Source: Cannabis sativa | Taxonomy: Eukaryota > Streptophyta > Magnoliopsida > Rosales > Cannabaceae | Length of the DNA stretch: 64,000 nt | Direction of reading: 5' to 3' | Assembly (NCBI RefSeq): GCF_029168945.1 | Contig: NC_083606.1 | Location: 20,114,041 to 20,178,040 of the forward strand | The notes under the pieces: model-generated | Told to the model about the DNA's origin: nothing | Seen by the model: only the letters and a program-made list of their open reading frames with translations | Databases searched by the model: none | Position numbers and translations under genes: made by a program | Part shown: piece after piece, positions 10,337 through 21,147 of the stretch | How positions within the stretch are numbered: position 1 is the first letter of the stretch | Layout: every line of letters begins with the position of its first letter

Positions 10337-13300
10337 TCAAACTCGAGCTTTGCATGTAGCTCTGTTGTACCCTGAACCGTGACATAGCGAACAATGACGA
10401 GGTTCCACTACCACCTGACCACTAGACGGTCGACGCTTCGTGGGTCTTCTACCTGCATTGCTCTTCCTAGGCCGACCTACTGGTTTTTTCTCCACTGGTA
10501 CCCCGATTCTTATGTTCTTGATATGTTCCGGTAGTACCCACTCATCCTCCTCGCCAACAATATTAATTGTGGCATCGTAGGTCTTCTTCCACGTTTCTTT
10601 AGTGTAATATGGAGAGCAAAGTGTGTACACGCTCACATTCTGACTAACTGCTGCAGCACATGCATGGGGACAAGGGATTTTGAGCGTTTGGAAAAGTCCG
10701 CAAGTGCATGTTCTCTCCACTAAGTTCACATCACCACCTCTCTCACCTTGAGGACTCGTACCAACGTTGAACAATTAGGCACCATTACGAAGGACACTCC
10801 TGAACATACCATCTTTGTGTTGATCCTTTAAATCATTTTCAAAAGTAGTAGCCAAAGGAGTAGCGCACTTACTAGCCTTTTCGAGACGAGAAGCAAACCA
10901 ATTTTGAAGTGTGAACCTGATGAAGTCAACGAAAATAGTTACTGGATATTTTCTGAATTCTTCTGTCACCTTGTTGAAGCTTTTGGCAGCGTTGCTTGTC
11001 ATTATGTTGTACCGATCGCCTGGACAATAAGGACGAGCCCACTTTTCAAACCCTATTTGCTCGACGTATGTAGCAATGGCAGGGTCCATCTGTTTCAGCA
11101 CCTCAAAATGCCTATCACATTCCGTCTTGTTCCATGCGTAAGCTGCAAGCCATATTTGCTTGTTGCATACATCAGTCTTAAACTTGTGATTGACATTCAT
11201 AGTAATATGCTTGAAGCATGCACAGTGGCATGCTTCTGGGAAAACAACATCAACAGCATGTTCAATGCTTTGATGCCTATCCGATATGAACATAAGATTT
11301 TCAACCTCACCAATGGCTTCCTTCAACTTCCGCAGGAAATACTTCCAAGAGTCATGATTCTCACTGTCAACAATTGCAAAGGCTACCGGAAACAATTGGT
11401 TGTTTGCATCGTACGCAATAGCAACTAACAGTGTTTCTCCATACTTCGTCTTCAAGAATGTTCCGTCGATACTAATCACAGGACGACAATACTTAAATCC
11501 CTTCCTACAAGCATCGAGTGACCAGAAACAGTACTTGAACCGGTTATCCTCGCTGACAATGTTAGTAATAGTGCCTGGATTCTTCTGTTCCAGCATGTAG
11601 AAGTAACCATATAATTCCGTATAAGATTCTGCTGGAGTACCCCTCTTGTACATAACTGCCTTCTCTCTACATCTCCAAGCTTTCTCATAACTCATCTTGA
11701 TGCCATATTCATCAAACATATCCCTCTGTATGTCTTTTGCTTTGTAGTTAGATCCATCAGATGTGTACTTGTTCTTAATAATGTGACCAATGACCCACGG
11801 TGCTGCTTGCCGGTGATCAGAATGTCTAGAATCCAAGTGACATGTGTGTTCGTTGTGAAACACAGTAACCTCAAACATGTCACAAAGTGCCTTCTTCTTC
11901 CCCCTTAATCTCCATTTACAATTTTCATCCTTACAAGTAACGTAAAACACATCAGTGCCAGACTTACTTACCATCCACTCAAAATTATTTTTCAGTGCAT
12001 ACCTACCAACTACATTCTTCAATTCTTCCTTGTTTTTGTACAACTTGCCAAGATATATCTCCCCTGAAGGCGTACCACTAAGAGATGTTGTATACACATT
12101 ATTTTCCTCTATGTCTTCCCTTGTCCACACAAGAGGTTTGAATTTAGTAGAAACTTCAAATTCAGATACAGGAGCACTATCAGAAGGACCTGGCCGACTG
12201 CTACTAGTTCCTGGTGTTTGGTAATTCTCACTACGGGGGGGTCTTCTTTGTCGCTCTACTTGGTTGCTTGGAGTTAGTTCCATCCTCAGGGGAGGTACAT
12301 CTGTAGCCACATCATCATCCACACCCAAATCAACCACAGGATCATTGTTGTAAAAGGGAGCATCGAACTCATCTGAATGATGAAATTCGATACCCACTCT
12401 CTCATCATCTACATTAGTGCCAACTTGCTCGTCCAAACCAACCCCCATATCAGTTTCTGGGACAAAGGTCCCAACAACACTTCTAGGGGTTACATTTCGG
12501 GGAGTCTGCTCCAAATTCACATTCTTCTTCACCTTTGTCACAAATAGTGGCAACAAGTTGTCCACACTCATTTTTGCCTTCATGCTCAAGAACACTCGTA
12601 GTTGACTATCTTTCACTAAAACCTCAGGTGGAAACTTAGTGCCTTTCATGTACATGTAAATAACTTCTAACTTCAATTCATACACCAAGGGGTCCACCTC
12701 CAACTCTTCATGCAAAACTTCACGCAACTTTTTCAGTGTACACTCAACGTCCAATATCAATGTCTTACTTTTTGAGGAATCAAATACCCAGTTGAAACCC
12801 TCCACAGTCCAAACGCCATCATACAACACAGGCACAAATACAGATGAATCTGTCCCACAGAAAAATACAAAGAAAAACACAGAAAAAATTAGCATACAAT
12901 ATCGCACATACATCGCACAAGGTACTACAGAGGTCGCACAACGTCGCCTAATACAACAATAATATGTTGAAGTATGAAGTCGCACAATAATCGCACAGAC
13001 AAGGGACAATATCACATAAAGTCGCACAAGAACACATAGATGACAAAATCGCATAATGCTGCACAACAAGTCGCACACAAATCGCCTAACATAAAAAATT
13101 GCACATAATCGCATAACCATCGTACAATGTCGCCAAAATTAATCATGTCATCCCTAACCTCAGATTTCTCATGAAATCGCACAAAGAATCGTATAAAGTC
13201 GCATAAAATCGCACAAAAATGAAAAAACCCAGAAAACCACAGACTGTTCGGACCACACTCTACCTCTATTTGAAGGACACAAATGACACAAATTACAACT

Positions 13301-13367
13301 AACAACGTTCAGATCTATACAATATAACAAAAAATAACACTATTTACTAAGAAAAACACTTACCCAT
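10337..13367 (-). pseudogene. MuDR-type MULE transposase (MURA-like), MULE-1, one in-frame stop
   Basis: Exon 1 supplies ATGG (13367-13364, donor GTAAGT). Exon 2 runs 12849-10337, in frame after a CAG acceptor, giving a start MDSSVFVPV and 838 codons before the stop. Order: N-terminal acidic region; MuDR DNA-binding domain (GEIYLGKLYKNKEELK to HNEHTC); MULE DDE domain with Asp463 in VISIDGTF and Asp525 in FISDRH; SWIM zinc finger CTC...PCPHAC; C-terminal zinc knuckle CSLCHGSGYNRATC. A transposase of this type excises and inserts the element by binding its inverted repeats in the nucleus. Two defects: TAA at 10775-10777 (codon 693), upstream of the SWIM finger with the frame continuing, and Lys (AAA, 10982-10984) where the family has catalytic Glu in the SN-A-SFN motif. 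It lies convergent to the protease gene. Confidence 0.9.
12901..13222 (-). repeat. GCGAT minisatellite, transposase gene intron 1
   Basis: About 16 copies of the motif or one-base variants lie in the 514-bp intron 13363-12850, in transposase sense (+ strand reads ATCGCACA). The array therefore flips strand together with the direction of transcription. Confidence 0.88.
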
Positions 13368-13476
13368 TGCTTTGTTGAGTGTGGTTGACCTTGAGGTTGA
13401 AAATGGTGAAGGTGTAGGCTGGCCGAGACGTTCAGTTGGTGGTGGTGGTGGTGGCAGCCGGCGGCAGTAGGCAGTG

Positions 13477-13480
<4 letters not shown>

Positions 13481-13574
<94 letters not shown>
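13481..13574 (-). repeat. (AG)47 microsatellite in the transposase 5' leader
   Basis: An uninterrupted 94-bp AG run (CT in transposase sense) lies about 115 bp upstream of the transposase ATG, followed outward by more broken GA-rich sequence to about 13660. GA/CT repeats are common in plant promoters and 5' leaders and can bind GAGA-binding (BBR/BPC) factors. A promoter or leader role here is inferred from position. Confidence 0.9.
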
Positions 13575-13575
<1 letters not shown>

Positions 13576-13668
13576 AAATGAGAAAGAGAGAGAAAGTGAA
13601 AGAGAGAGAGTGCGAGTAGAGAGAGAGATCAAACGAGAGGAAAAGAGAGAGAAGGGGAGGCTGTTAGA

Positions 13669-13783
13669 TAGGGAGGGCATTTTGGGGTTCCCATGACAAA
13701 ATAGGCATATTTATACAATGTGTAATTTTTTGGGTCAAAATAACACCATGTGTTATTTTGAAGCATGAAAGATCAAATTTCCC
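13669..13783 (-). repeat. MULE-1 right terminal inverted repeat
   Basis: Read inward from 13783 it begins GGGAAATTTGATC, followed by ATGCTTC and a GGTGTTATTTTGACCC block, partner of the left repeat at 5111. It ends at the transposase leader. Confidence 0.8.
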
Positions 13784-13791
13784 TATCAAAA

Positions 13792-15228
13792 ACGCATTTG
13801 AATAAGCATCAATAAAATTCTAAAAAAATAAAGACAAAAAAAAACTATTAAGCATACAGAATCAAAATCATATTAAAATTCAAAAACAAATACAGATACA
13901 AAAATATACTCCAACAATTTTTTTTTCAAAAAATACTAAAAATGAAAATATATCTTAATCATATGAAAAATGCACATATATAACAGTCCTATGTAATATA
14001 CAAACACATTTTTTTAAAAAAATAAAAAATAAAAAACCCTAAAGTATACTGTATCAAAATAACAACCGCTCAAATAAAATTTTCAAAAATAAAAAAAAAT
14101 AAAGAAAAAATTACATCTAACAACCAAAATTTGAAATTAATTGCCACAATATTGTTATTCAATTAATTGGCACATATACCTTTTTTCTTTTAATTTTATT
14201 GTAATAGGTATACCTATAAAAATGCATATGTTTTCTTTAATATTACACTGACGCACATTCTTTACTTTTTTTTTTTCATTTTTTTTTTGGACACTAATTT
14301 TCTCCTTCTCATGTGTATTGACCATTTTTTTTCTCTCTCAATATATGACATATCATCATATATATAATTATACTCTTATTTTCTCTTCTTTTCTCATGCC
14401 ATCAAATTATTATTTTTTTTTTCCACACATATGTTAAAAAAAAATAATATTATTAAAAAATAATTTATTTTTAAAGATTTCTCTTTTTATTTTATTTTTT
14501 TAATTTAAAAAGTTTTTTTTACTACATATCTAATTTTTTGGTCTAAAAAATTACATCACTGCAATTTACTCTTTAATGTGACCATTTGAATATGCGAGAA
14601 GCATATATTTTTTACCATTATCGAAGAAGATGACCAAAATCAAAAGTAATATTTTACTTTCTTAATATTTAGTTAACCTTTAATATTTAGTTAACTAATA
14701 AGTAATAATTTTTGAATTAGTATATATCAACTAACTTCATAAGTTACTAAAAGTATTTTGTTTTTTATATTTTATTGATAAATGAATAAACAATATTTAA
14801 ATTTAAATAAAATCTAATGTATCAAACAATTTAATAAGTTACTAAAAAAATATATATTTTTTTTTATTTTTATATTTAAACATTACAAAATAATTTTTTT
14901 TTACAAAACTATTTTAATAAAGAAACAAAAAAGTTTCTTTTAATATTAGTCGTCTTTTTTAGTGATAGAAAAATGTATGTTTCTCACATATTAAAATAAT
15001 TATTTTATTATTTATATATGTGTAAAATTCTAAAATAATTTTTTTAATAAAAAAGTAACTAATTGATATCTTATTCACATCAAAAGTAATTAAATAGTTG
15101 CTTTTCACAAAACTCCTAAAAAGTAAAAAAATCTGGAAAAGAGATTTTTTCAGTTTTTTCTATTTTCGGTAATTATTTTGAATTTTGGTATATATGCTGA
15201 TGTGGCACAACAGTATTTGTGCAAATAA
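13792..15228. other. AT-rich spacer between the two MULEs
   Basis: Homopolymer-rich DNA with no supported gene. Segments at 13784-13870 and 14037-14100 contain related words (TATACTGTATCAAAA, ATAAAATTCTAAAAA) that recur at 22010-22100, so this is eroded dispersed repeat DNA. GTTACT-rich stretches around 14690-15080 resemble those at 3.5-4.6 kb. Confidence 0.5.
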
Positions 15229-15237
15229 TTTTCTTAA

Positions 15238-15540
15238 GGGAAAATGGCGGCAAAACCCCCAATACTTTGGTTTTGGTTTCGCTAAACCCCCACAACCCAA
15301 ATTTCTGCGGGTAAACTCCCAGAACCACTATTCTGTTATCAAAAACACACTTCCGTTCCCCTGACCCCGTTATGTGCCTACGTGGCTCAATCCAAGTAAG
15401 CAGCAGCTCGACACGTCATAAATTATTGTGACGTGGAAATAAAAATAATAGGATTAATGTTTTTTTTTTTTGTTTGGTTTAACTAATGGCTAATTACCCA
15501 AGATTAAAAGAAAAAAAAAACAGATATTTAAATTAAAATC
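15238..15540 (+). repeat. MULE-2 left terminal inverted repeat
   Basis: About 300 bp, beginning GGGAAAATGGCGG. In the first ~220 bp I count six differences from the right repeat, all transitions (C/T or G/A). Beyond GCTAATTACCCAA the match loosens around A-runs. Confidence 0.9.
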
Positions 15541-15714
15541 CTCCAAACCCAGATCTATATTTTCTTAGTCACGAAGATCTGGGTTTGCAAAGGAGGGAAA
15601 ATCCTCAAACCCCATTGTCGAAGAGAAGAGAAGAGAAGAGAAGAGAAAGAAAAGTGAAAGTATTGGGTACCTGTCCTCCATTGTCGAAGCTGAAGACCAC
15701 AAACTAGAAAAAAA

Positions 15715-16261
15715 ATGTCTGCGGGGCCTCAGTACTGCGAATGTCGTCCCCCTCGAGTTGCACAAATGATAACATCCTGGACAAGTAGGAATCCTGGACG
15801 AAGGTTCAATAGATGCCCATGCCATGATGTGAGATTTTTTGCCCTAATTTTTATTTTCTTATGTCTCATTCTTTCCTTCTGTTCACGAGTGCTCCTGGTT
15901 GTGGCAGGAAGTAGAAGGGTGTGGCTTTTGGATGTGGTACGACCCACCCATTTGTCAACGATCGAAGGATGTGATTCCTGGGCTGCTAAGGAGAATTCGA
16001 AATCTGGAGAGAGAAGTTTCTATGCTATCATCTGAAGGTGTTGACAATGTTGTGACTAACCAAGAGCATTCTTAAACTGTTGAGAAGTCAATGACCTGCA
16101 AAGACAGAAATGAAGTTGTGGAGAGTTTTGATGACAACACTCCCACCATTGATGAATCCATAAATAGAAGTCATACCTGTAAATGTCAAAGGAGTGGATG
16201 TATTAGTTACCTTGTAATATGTATTGCAATATGTATTTTGTTGTTTGTACTTAGAGCATGA
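15715..16261 (+). pseudogene. GRF-type zinc-finger protein with C-terminal membrane anchor, one in-frame stop
   Basis: Exon 1 is 15715-15828 and exon 2 is 15908-16261, GT-AG, phase 0. Residues about 8-57 form a GRF-type zinc finger: CEC, then NPGRRFNRCPC, then CGFWMWYDPPIC. A short coiled-coil-like segment follows (RRIRNLEREVSML). A TAA at 16073-16075 ends the simple reading at 93 residues, but the same frame stays open for 61 more codons to TGA at 16259-16261. That extension contains a paired-Cys stretch and a strongly hydrophobic end (ISYLVICIAICILLFVL), a plausible tail anchor. GRF fingers bind single-stranded nucleic acid in other proteins (for example NEIL3, APE2, TOP3A). Its role in the element is unknown. 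It is convergent to the transposase gene. Confidence 0.8.
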
Positions 16262-16611
16262 GCAAGTAATTGTTATAATTGTAACTTTTGTTTATCAATG
16301 AAAGATGTTCTACTTTAAATTAGTTCAAAGCAAAATTTGCTTTGAGTCTTGTATTACTACAAATTGTCCACTAATAGCATCCACAAAAAACAGAAATTAA
16401 AAGGCCTAAACACTAAAGAGTTTGTGTCAAAATGTAAGCATTATGTGCACTAATTGAGACACAGCACATAATGTGCAACAATAGCAGTTCAAAAAACTAA
16501 ACTCTAAAGCCCTAAACACTAAAGTGTTTGTGTCAAAAGTAAGCATCATGTGCACTAATTCAAAATACAACAGTTTGTGCACAAGATGCTACAACAAGCC
16601 ACTGCTCCATC

Positions 16612-19600
16612 CTATGTATTAGACCCTCCAGCCTCAGCTGACCCAGGTCCACCACCTTCTGCAGCCTGCCTAGCCTTCCTTGCTTTTTCCATTTCTCTTC
16701 TTTTCCTTCTCTTCAATGTTTCCTTGTTTGGATTTTGTAATTGTGGCCTGCCCCCCTTATTCTTTTGGCCCTAAACAAAAACAATCACTGTTATTTTATT
16801 GACATAAGGATCCAAATGACATATGTATACTAAGAATGCAGCAAAAAATTGTTACCTGAGTTGGAGGAGTAGGAGCAGGTGCTGCATCATTCTTGCAAGT
16901 CCTCTTACTGTGTCCAGGTTTCTTGCATTTGCTACAATGCATAATTGCACCAGTTCTCCTTGTCTTTGTGCAATTTGGAGGGGGTGGCTCATCAACATCT
17001 CTTCTTCACTTTTTCTTTGGTCTGCCTGGCAAAATGTTTGCACCTGGGGGGAAGATTGGATTTCGACCTGTTTTGGGCCACTTATCAGGGCTTGGCACAG
17101 GGTAAACTGTGTGTTCATAAGTCTTCTTGAAGGCCTCCATCTTGTACCAAGGGTGAATATAAGCATGGGATTGATGGTTGCAAAACCAGATTGCAGCTAA
17201 GGTATGTCCACATGGAATGCCTATCAACTGGAATCCCCTACATGTGCATGTTTTCCCCTATAGATCGACAGTGAAACCACCTCCTGGATTCATTTGAATT
17301 TGGAACATAGTTGCATTTGCCCTTGTTAGGACACATCGTTTAGCAACCTCTGTTAGCTTAGTGGTGATTTTGACAATGTTGTTGTGTATAGGGCCTTTTC
17401 ATTTTGATATACTCTCCCTTTTTTTGTAAAAACGACACATAAGCCAATACCTGAAAAGTAACAAATCAATGTTGAAAATAAGTGCAACATGGGGGTTTTG
17501 AATTAAATCAGCCAACAAATACAGTAAAACTCATATTAATAAGACCAAAATTGAAACAAATACAGTGAAACTCATGTAAACTTCCTAGCAGACATATCCA
17601 AGTCAAATTTAATTAGGATTAAAATAAGAAATTACCTAATGGACTCCAATAGAGAAATAATTGGTTTGTCCCTAGCATCAAGAATTGCATTGTTGAAGCT
17701 TTCACAGATATTGTTTAGCAGCATATCACATTTCACCCCCTCTTTGAAATGTGATTTGGTCCATTCTGATGGTTGCTTTGCTGCCAGCCAGTTGTATGCA
17801 TTCACATTCACCTTCTTAATCTCTTCCATTCTCCTATCAAAATCTGCTTCAATGGTGGATCTTGCTGCATTCCATAGCAGTTGCTTCAGCAGTAGTCCAG
17901 GGAACTCATTCTTGAAATTCCCATGCATATGTCTGACACAGAACCTGCTATCTGGGCTCTTGAAAATGTTTAGAACTGCATTTTGAAGCCCCTTCTATCT
18001 GTCACTCATAAAAGTGAATGAGTTTGGCTCAATGGGACTCAAGTCATCTCTTAACAATTCTAAGAACCATGTCCAGCTGCTGGTTGTCTCTTTCTCAGTG
18101 ACTGCATAGGCTATTCGAAATATAGAATTTGCTGCATCAATTCCAATAGCAGCTAGCAGTATTCCTTTACAAAACCCCTTCAAAAAGCACCCATCAAGTC
18201 CTATGAATGGCCTACAACCATTTTTAAACCCTTCCTTGGAAGCATTTAGACAGACATAGCACCTTTGGAATATTCTTTTATCACCTTGCATCTCACACTT
18301 AATTTTGGCAGTGCTACCTGGATTGGTCTGCAATAGTTGGTTGAAGTAATCCTCCAAGATTGCATACTGCTCAGTCACTGTGCCTTCTAACTCTGCCTTT
18401 GCTATGTGTTTTGCCCTATAAAACTTGGTGGTAGTAACCTTAGAATACTTTGTATCTTTGACTATCTCCAAGAAGGACTTGTACTCAATATTTGGATGTA
18501 TTCTGAATGTGTCTCTGAATTGTTCTGCTAGCCATTGTGAAGTAATATGTCTATTTTCCAAAACAATGCCACATTTCTCATGATTGGGTTTACATTTGTT
18601 TACCCTGAATGTTTTCCCATCTTGCTTCACATATGCATACAGCATCCAAGGACATCCTTTAGCACTACATTTCACCCTAAACTTCTTGGAGTCATTAGCC
18701 TTCAGAATGTACTCCTTGTTTTGATGGATGAAATATGCTCTGATTGTCTTTCTCAGCACTTCTATGGATGCAAACTCCATGTATGGGTTCCACTCCAAGT
18801 TCTCCAGATTTGTGTCTGGATTATATGGCAACTTATATGGTCCTGCACTTTCATTTTCTTCATCACTATGAACACTGCCCATTTCAGTTTCTTCGCCAAT
18901 GTCACCTTCATCTTCACAGAGGGCATCAGGAACCAATTCAGTGTGCCTCCCCCACCAATCACAGCTGTCAGGTTGAGTGTAGCCATGCCTCTCAACTTCT
19001 GGCTCACCACGGTATTCCTCCTCATGCAAGACAAAATCAGCTTCTGCTTGGGTTTGTGGTTCAGAGTGAGTTTATGGTTGGGTTTGTGGTTCAAAGTGAG
19101 TTTCTGGTTGGGTTAGAGGGTCAGGTTGGGTAGACTGTGAGGGAAACTCATATTCAGGTTGGGTTAAAATTTCTGGTTCAGGTTGTTGTTGTGTTTCTGG
19201 TTGGGTTTCAGTATGGGGGAATTGGTAGTTCCTCCTCTGCCTAAGTCTTCTACCTCTTACAGATTCTTCTACTTCAGGGTGGGGTTCAAAATTTGGTTGG
19301 GTTTCAATTTCTGGATAGGGTTCAGTTTCTGGATGGGGATCAGTTTGTGGTTCTGGTTGGGGTGTTGGGAGTATGGTTTGAGGTTCTATGTTGGGTTCTG
19401 GTTGAGTGTGGGGTTGTGGTTGTGATTGAGCACTGAATCTCAACCTCCTCCTCTGCCTAAGTCTTCTAGCTCGGGGAGATTCTTCAACCTCTTTATAACC
19501 AGTGATCTCCACCTCTGGAGACCTTGTTGAACCATCATTACCCTGTACACAAAAAGAAAATAAAAAATTAGACACATGCTAACAAAACAGAGCCAACCCA

Positions 19601-20606
19601 TCAACAATATAGAGCCAACAAAATGCCAATTGTATACACTAACTTGAGCTGCTGGTGCCACATCTAGCCGAGGGGGGCTTTGTGGGGGGATTTGCTGCAA
19701 TGGCATTGGATATGTTGGTAGGCCTCCATCATCATCCAAATGCCCAAATGTCTCCTCAGCCCAGTCCATGATTTCAGATATATTCTGATCATCAGGTGGA
19801 TCTCCACGATCATCAACTTCCCCATCTCCTTCATCACCTTCATCATCTTCATTATCTCCATCATCATCACCACCATCATCCTCATCTCCATCATCATCAC
19901 CACCATCATCCTCATCTCCATCATCATCAGCAGAATCATCATCATCATCACCATCATCAGTAGTAGCATCATCATCTTCCTCATATTCTGATGATGAGGA
20001 GGATGAAATATCAATTGTCTCAGGCACAGTATTACCTGGTTGAGGGCTGCACTCTCGAGAATCTACCTCTTCATCAATCCATTGTGCTGCTAAATCACCC
20101 CATCGCACAAACTTGTTGTAGAATGCATCATTAGGATCATGATGGCCTCTCGGATTTACAACTACATCTGGTACTAACTCACTGTCAGATGGCAACTCCT
20201 CCAGAATGCATTTGTCCAATTTTGCAGCCTCAGGTTGGGGGACATGCCTTACTGCCTCCTCGTCCAGTCTCCATTTAACTGCAAAAACTGGATCTGACAA
20301 TAGCAAATATATGTTGGCCTCCCTGTAATTTCTACCCCTCAAATCATCCAAGATCAACATAACTTCACTTTCACCAACAACCCTAAACCCCATATTCAAG
20401 CTCTTCCCTTTTGGCCTAAACAGAAAACCAAAAGGGAATATGTATCCCAATACCCGAGTCATTTCTTCAAGGTGGAGCCTGCTGAATCCATTGAAATTAC
20501 AGAAATCAAAATAGGCAATTCTGCCATTCTCATACTGCCGATTGCCACCTTGGGTGAACCAATACCCACCATGGAAAAATTTCACAGTGAAATTTTCCAA
20601 ATTCAA
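16612..20606 (-). pseudogene. MuDR-type MULE transposase, MULE-2, five in-frame stops
   Basis: Exons in transcript order: 20606(?)-19644, 19542-17636, 17450-16856 and 16770-16612, with consistent phases and GT-AG borders. Order: N-terminal PB1-like domain (FTVKFFHGGYWF); acidic Asp/Glu tract; Pro/Gln/Glu/Thr-rich repeats; MuDR DNA-binding domain (MEFASIEVLRKTI to CKPNHEKC); DDE domain with Asp in FIGLDGCFLK, Asp in FMSDR and Glu in NICESFNN, so the catalytic triad is present; SWIM finger CTC...IPCGHT; zinc knuckle CSKCKKPGHSKRTC; basic tail. Stops lie at 19072-19074 (TAA), 17995-17997 (TAG), 17399-17401 (TGA), 17258-17260 (TAG) and 17006-17008 (TGA). Between them the frame is open with no frameshift. 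The 5' start is not firm; see the candidate first exon at 21102-21147. Confidence 0.87.
19800..19990 (-). repeat. Asp/Glu-coding tandem repeat in the MULE-2 transposase
   Basis: ATC-type triplet repeats organised in 27- to 30-bp units (CATCATCACCACCATCATCC repeated) encode a run dominated by Asp with Glu and Gly. It lies between the PB1-like and DNA-binding domains and is probably a disordered acidic linker. Confidence 0.85.
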
Positions 20607-21101
20607 ACTTGCAAAGTTAATATGTAATTATAAGTACACAGTTCAGCTTATTGGTAAAACTAATCAAACTTTCCAATCAGTTTCACAAAATCCCCAATAT
20701 CAATTAACCCCCAACAGCCAATAACCCCCCAAAGGAAATTAACCCCCAAAAGCTATTAACCCCCAAAAGCAATTCATCCCCCAATGCCAACAAACAGACA
20801 TGGAATAATATAAAGGGAAATAGACAAAAGACATGTGCAAATGTTCCCATTGAAGAAAACAACAACCAAAGATTCCCAACAGCCTTTGACTACTCTGTTT
20901 TCTGCAATAATTTCAAACCTTTCACTTTAATATCATATCCAACGACTGTATAGGACCACAAGCAATTAAAGCTACTACCCACTGAAAAAAAAAATTGTAT
21001 AAAAACCCCCCCATTAACTAATTCTACTCGCATTCACCCAAACAACACCAACATTTTTTGAAAACACAAAAAACCCTAGAAAATATGCATCTGGGACTTA
21101 C

Positions 21102-21147
21102 TGTAGTCGGGCGGAGGATCTTCTTCACCTCGACGACGAAACGCCAT
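21102..21147 (-). other. Candidate first coding exon of the MULE-2 transposase
   Basis: An ATG at 21147-21145 opens a 15-codon reading (MAFRRRGEEDPPPDY) ending in a strong donor, A/GTAAGT, at 21102. The downstream exon has no ATG before FTVKFF, so an upstream start exon is needed. However, the obvious acceptor (GCAAG, about 20609) does not join in phase. Either the acceptor is different or a small indel has occurred. Confidence 0.35.

Larger units (their letters stand above)
5111..13783. mobile_element. MULE-1: complete Mutator-like element with Ulp1-protease cargo
   Basis: The 8,673-bp element begins GGGAAATTTGAT and ends with its inverse. The same 8-bp word TATCAAAA lies at 5103-5110 and 13784-13791, a perfect target-site duplication of a size typical of MULEs. 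Degenerate inverted repeats of about 115 bp occupy the ends. Inside are two convergent spliced genes, a DUF1985/Ulp1-like protease on + and a MuDR-type transposase on -. This matches the cargo type of Kaonashi (KI)-type MULEs, which carry Ulp1-like proteases. Each gene has one in-frame stop, and the transposase lacks its expected catalytic Glu, so the copy is probably non-autonomous. Boundaries are read directly; the family assignment rests on the proteins. Confidence 0.92.

Noticed and set aside
10904..12605. Several + strand frames of 60-174 codons
   Set aside because: They lie antisense to the transposase exon and have no motif of their own.
13347..13680. Frames rich in Ser-Leu over the AG repeat
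   Set aside because: They are produced by the (AG)n microsatellite itself.
18547..19991. + strand frames of 80-189 codons
   Set aside because: Antisense shadows of the MULE-2 transposase, including the ATC repeat read as Ile/Ser.
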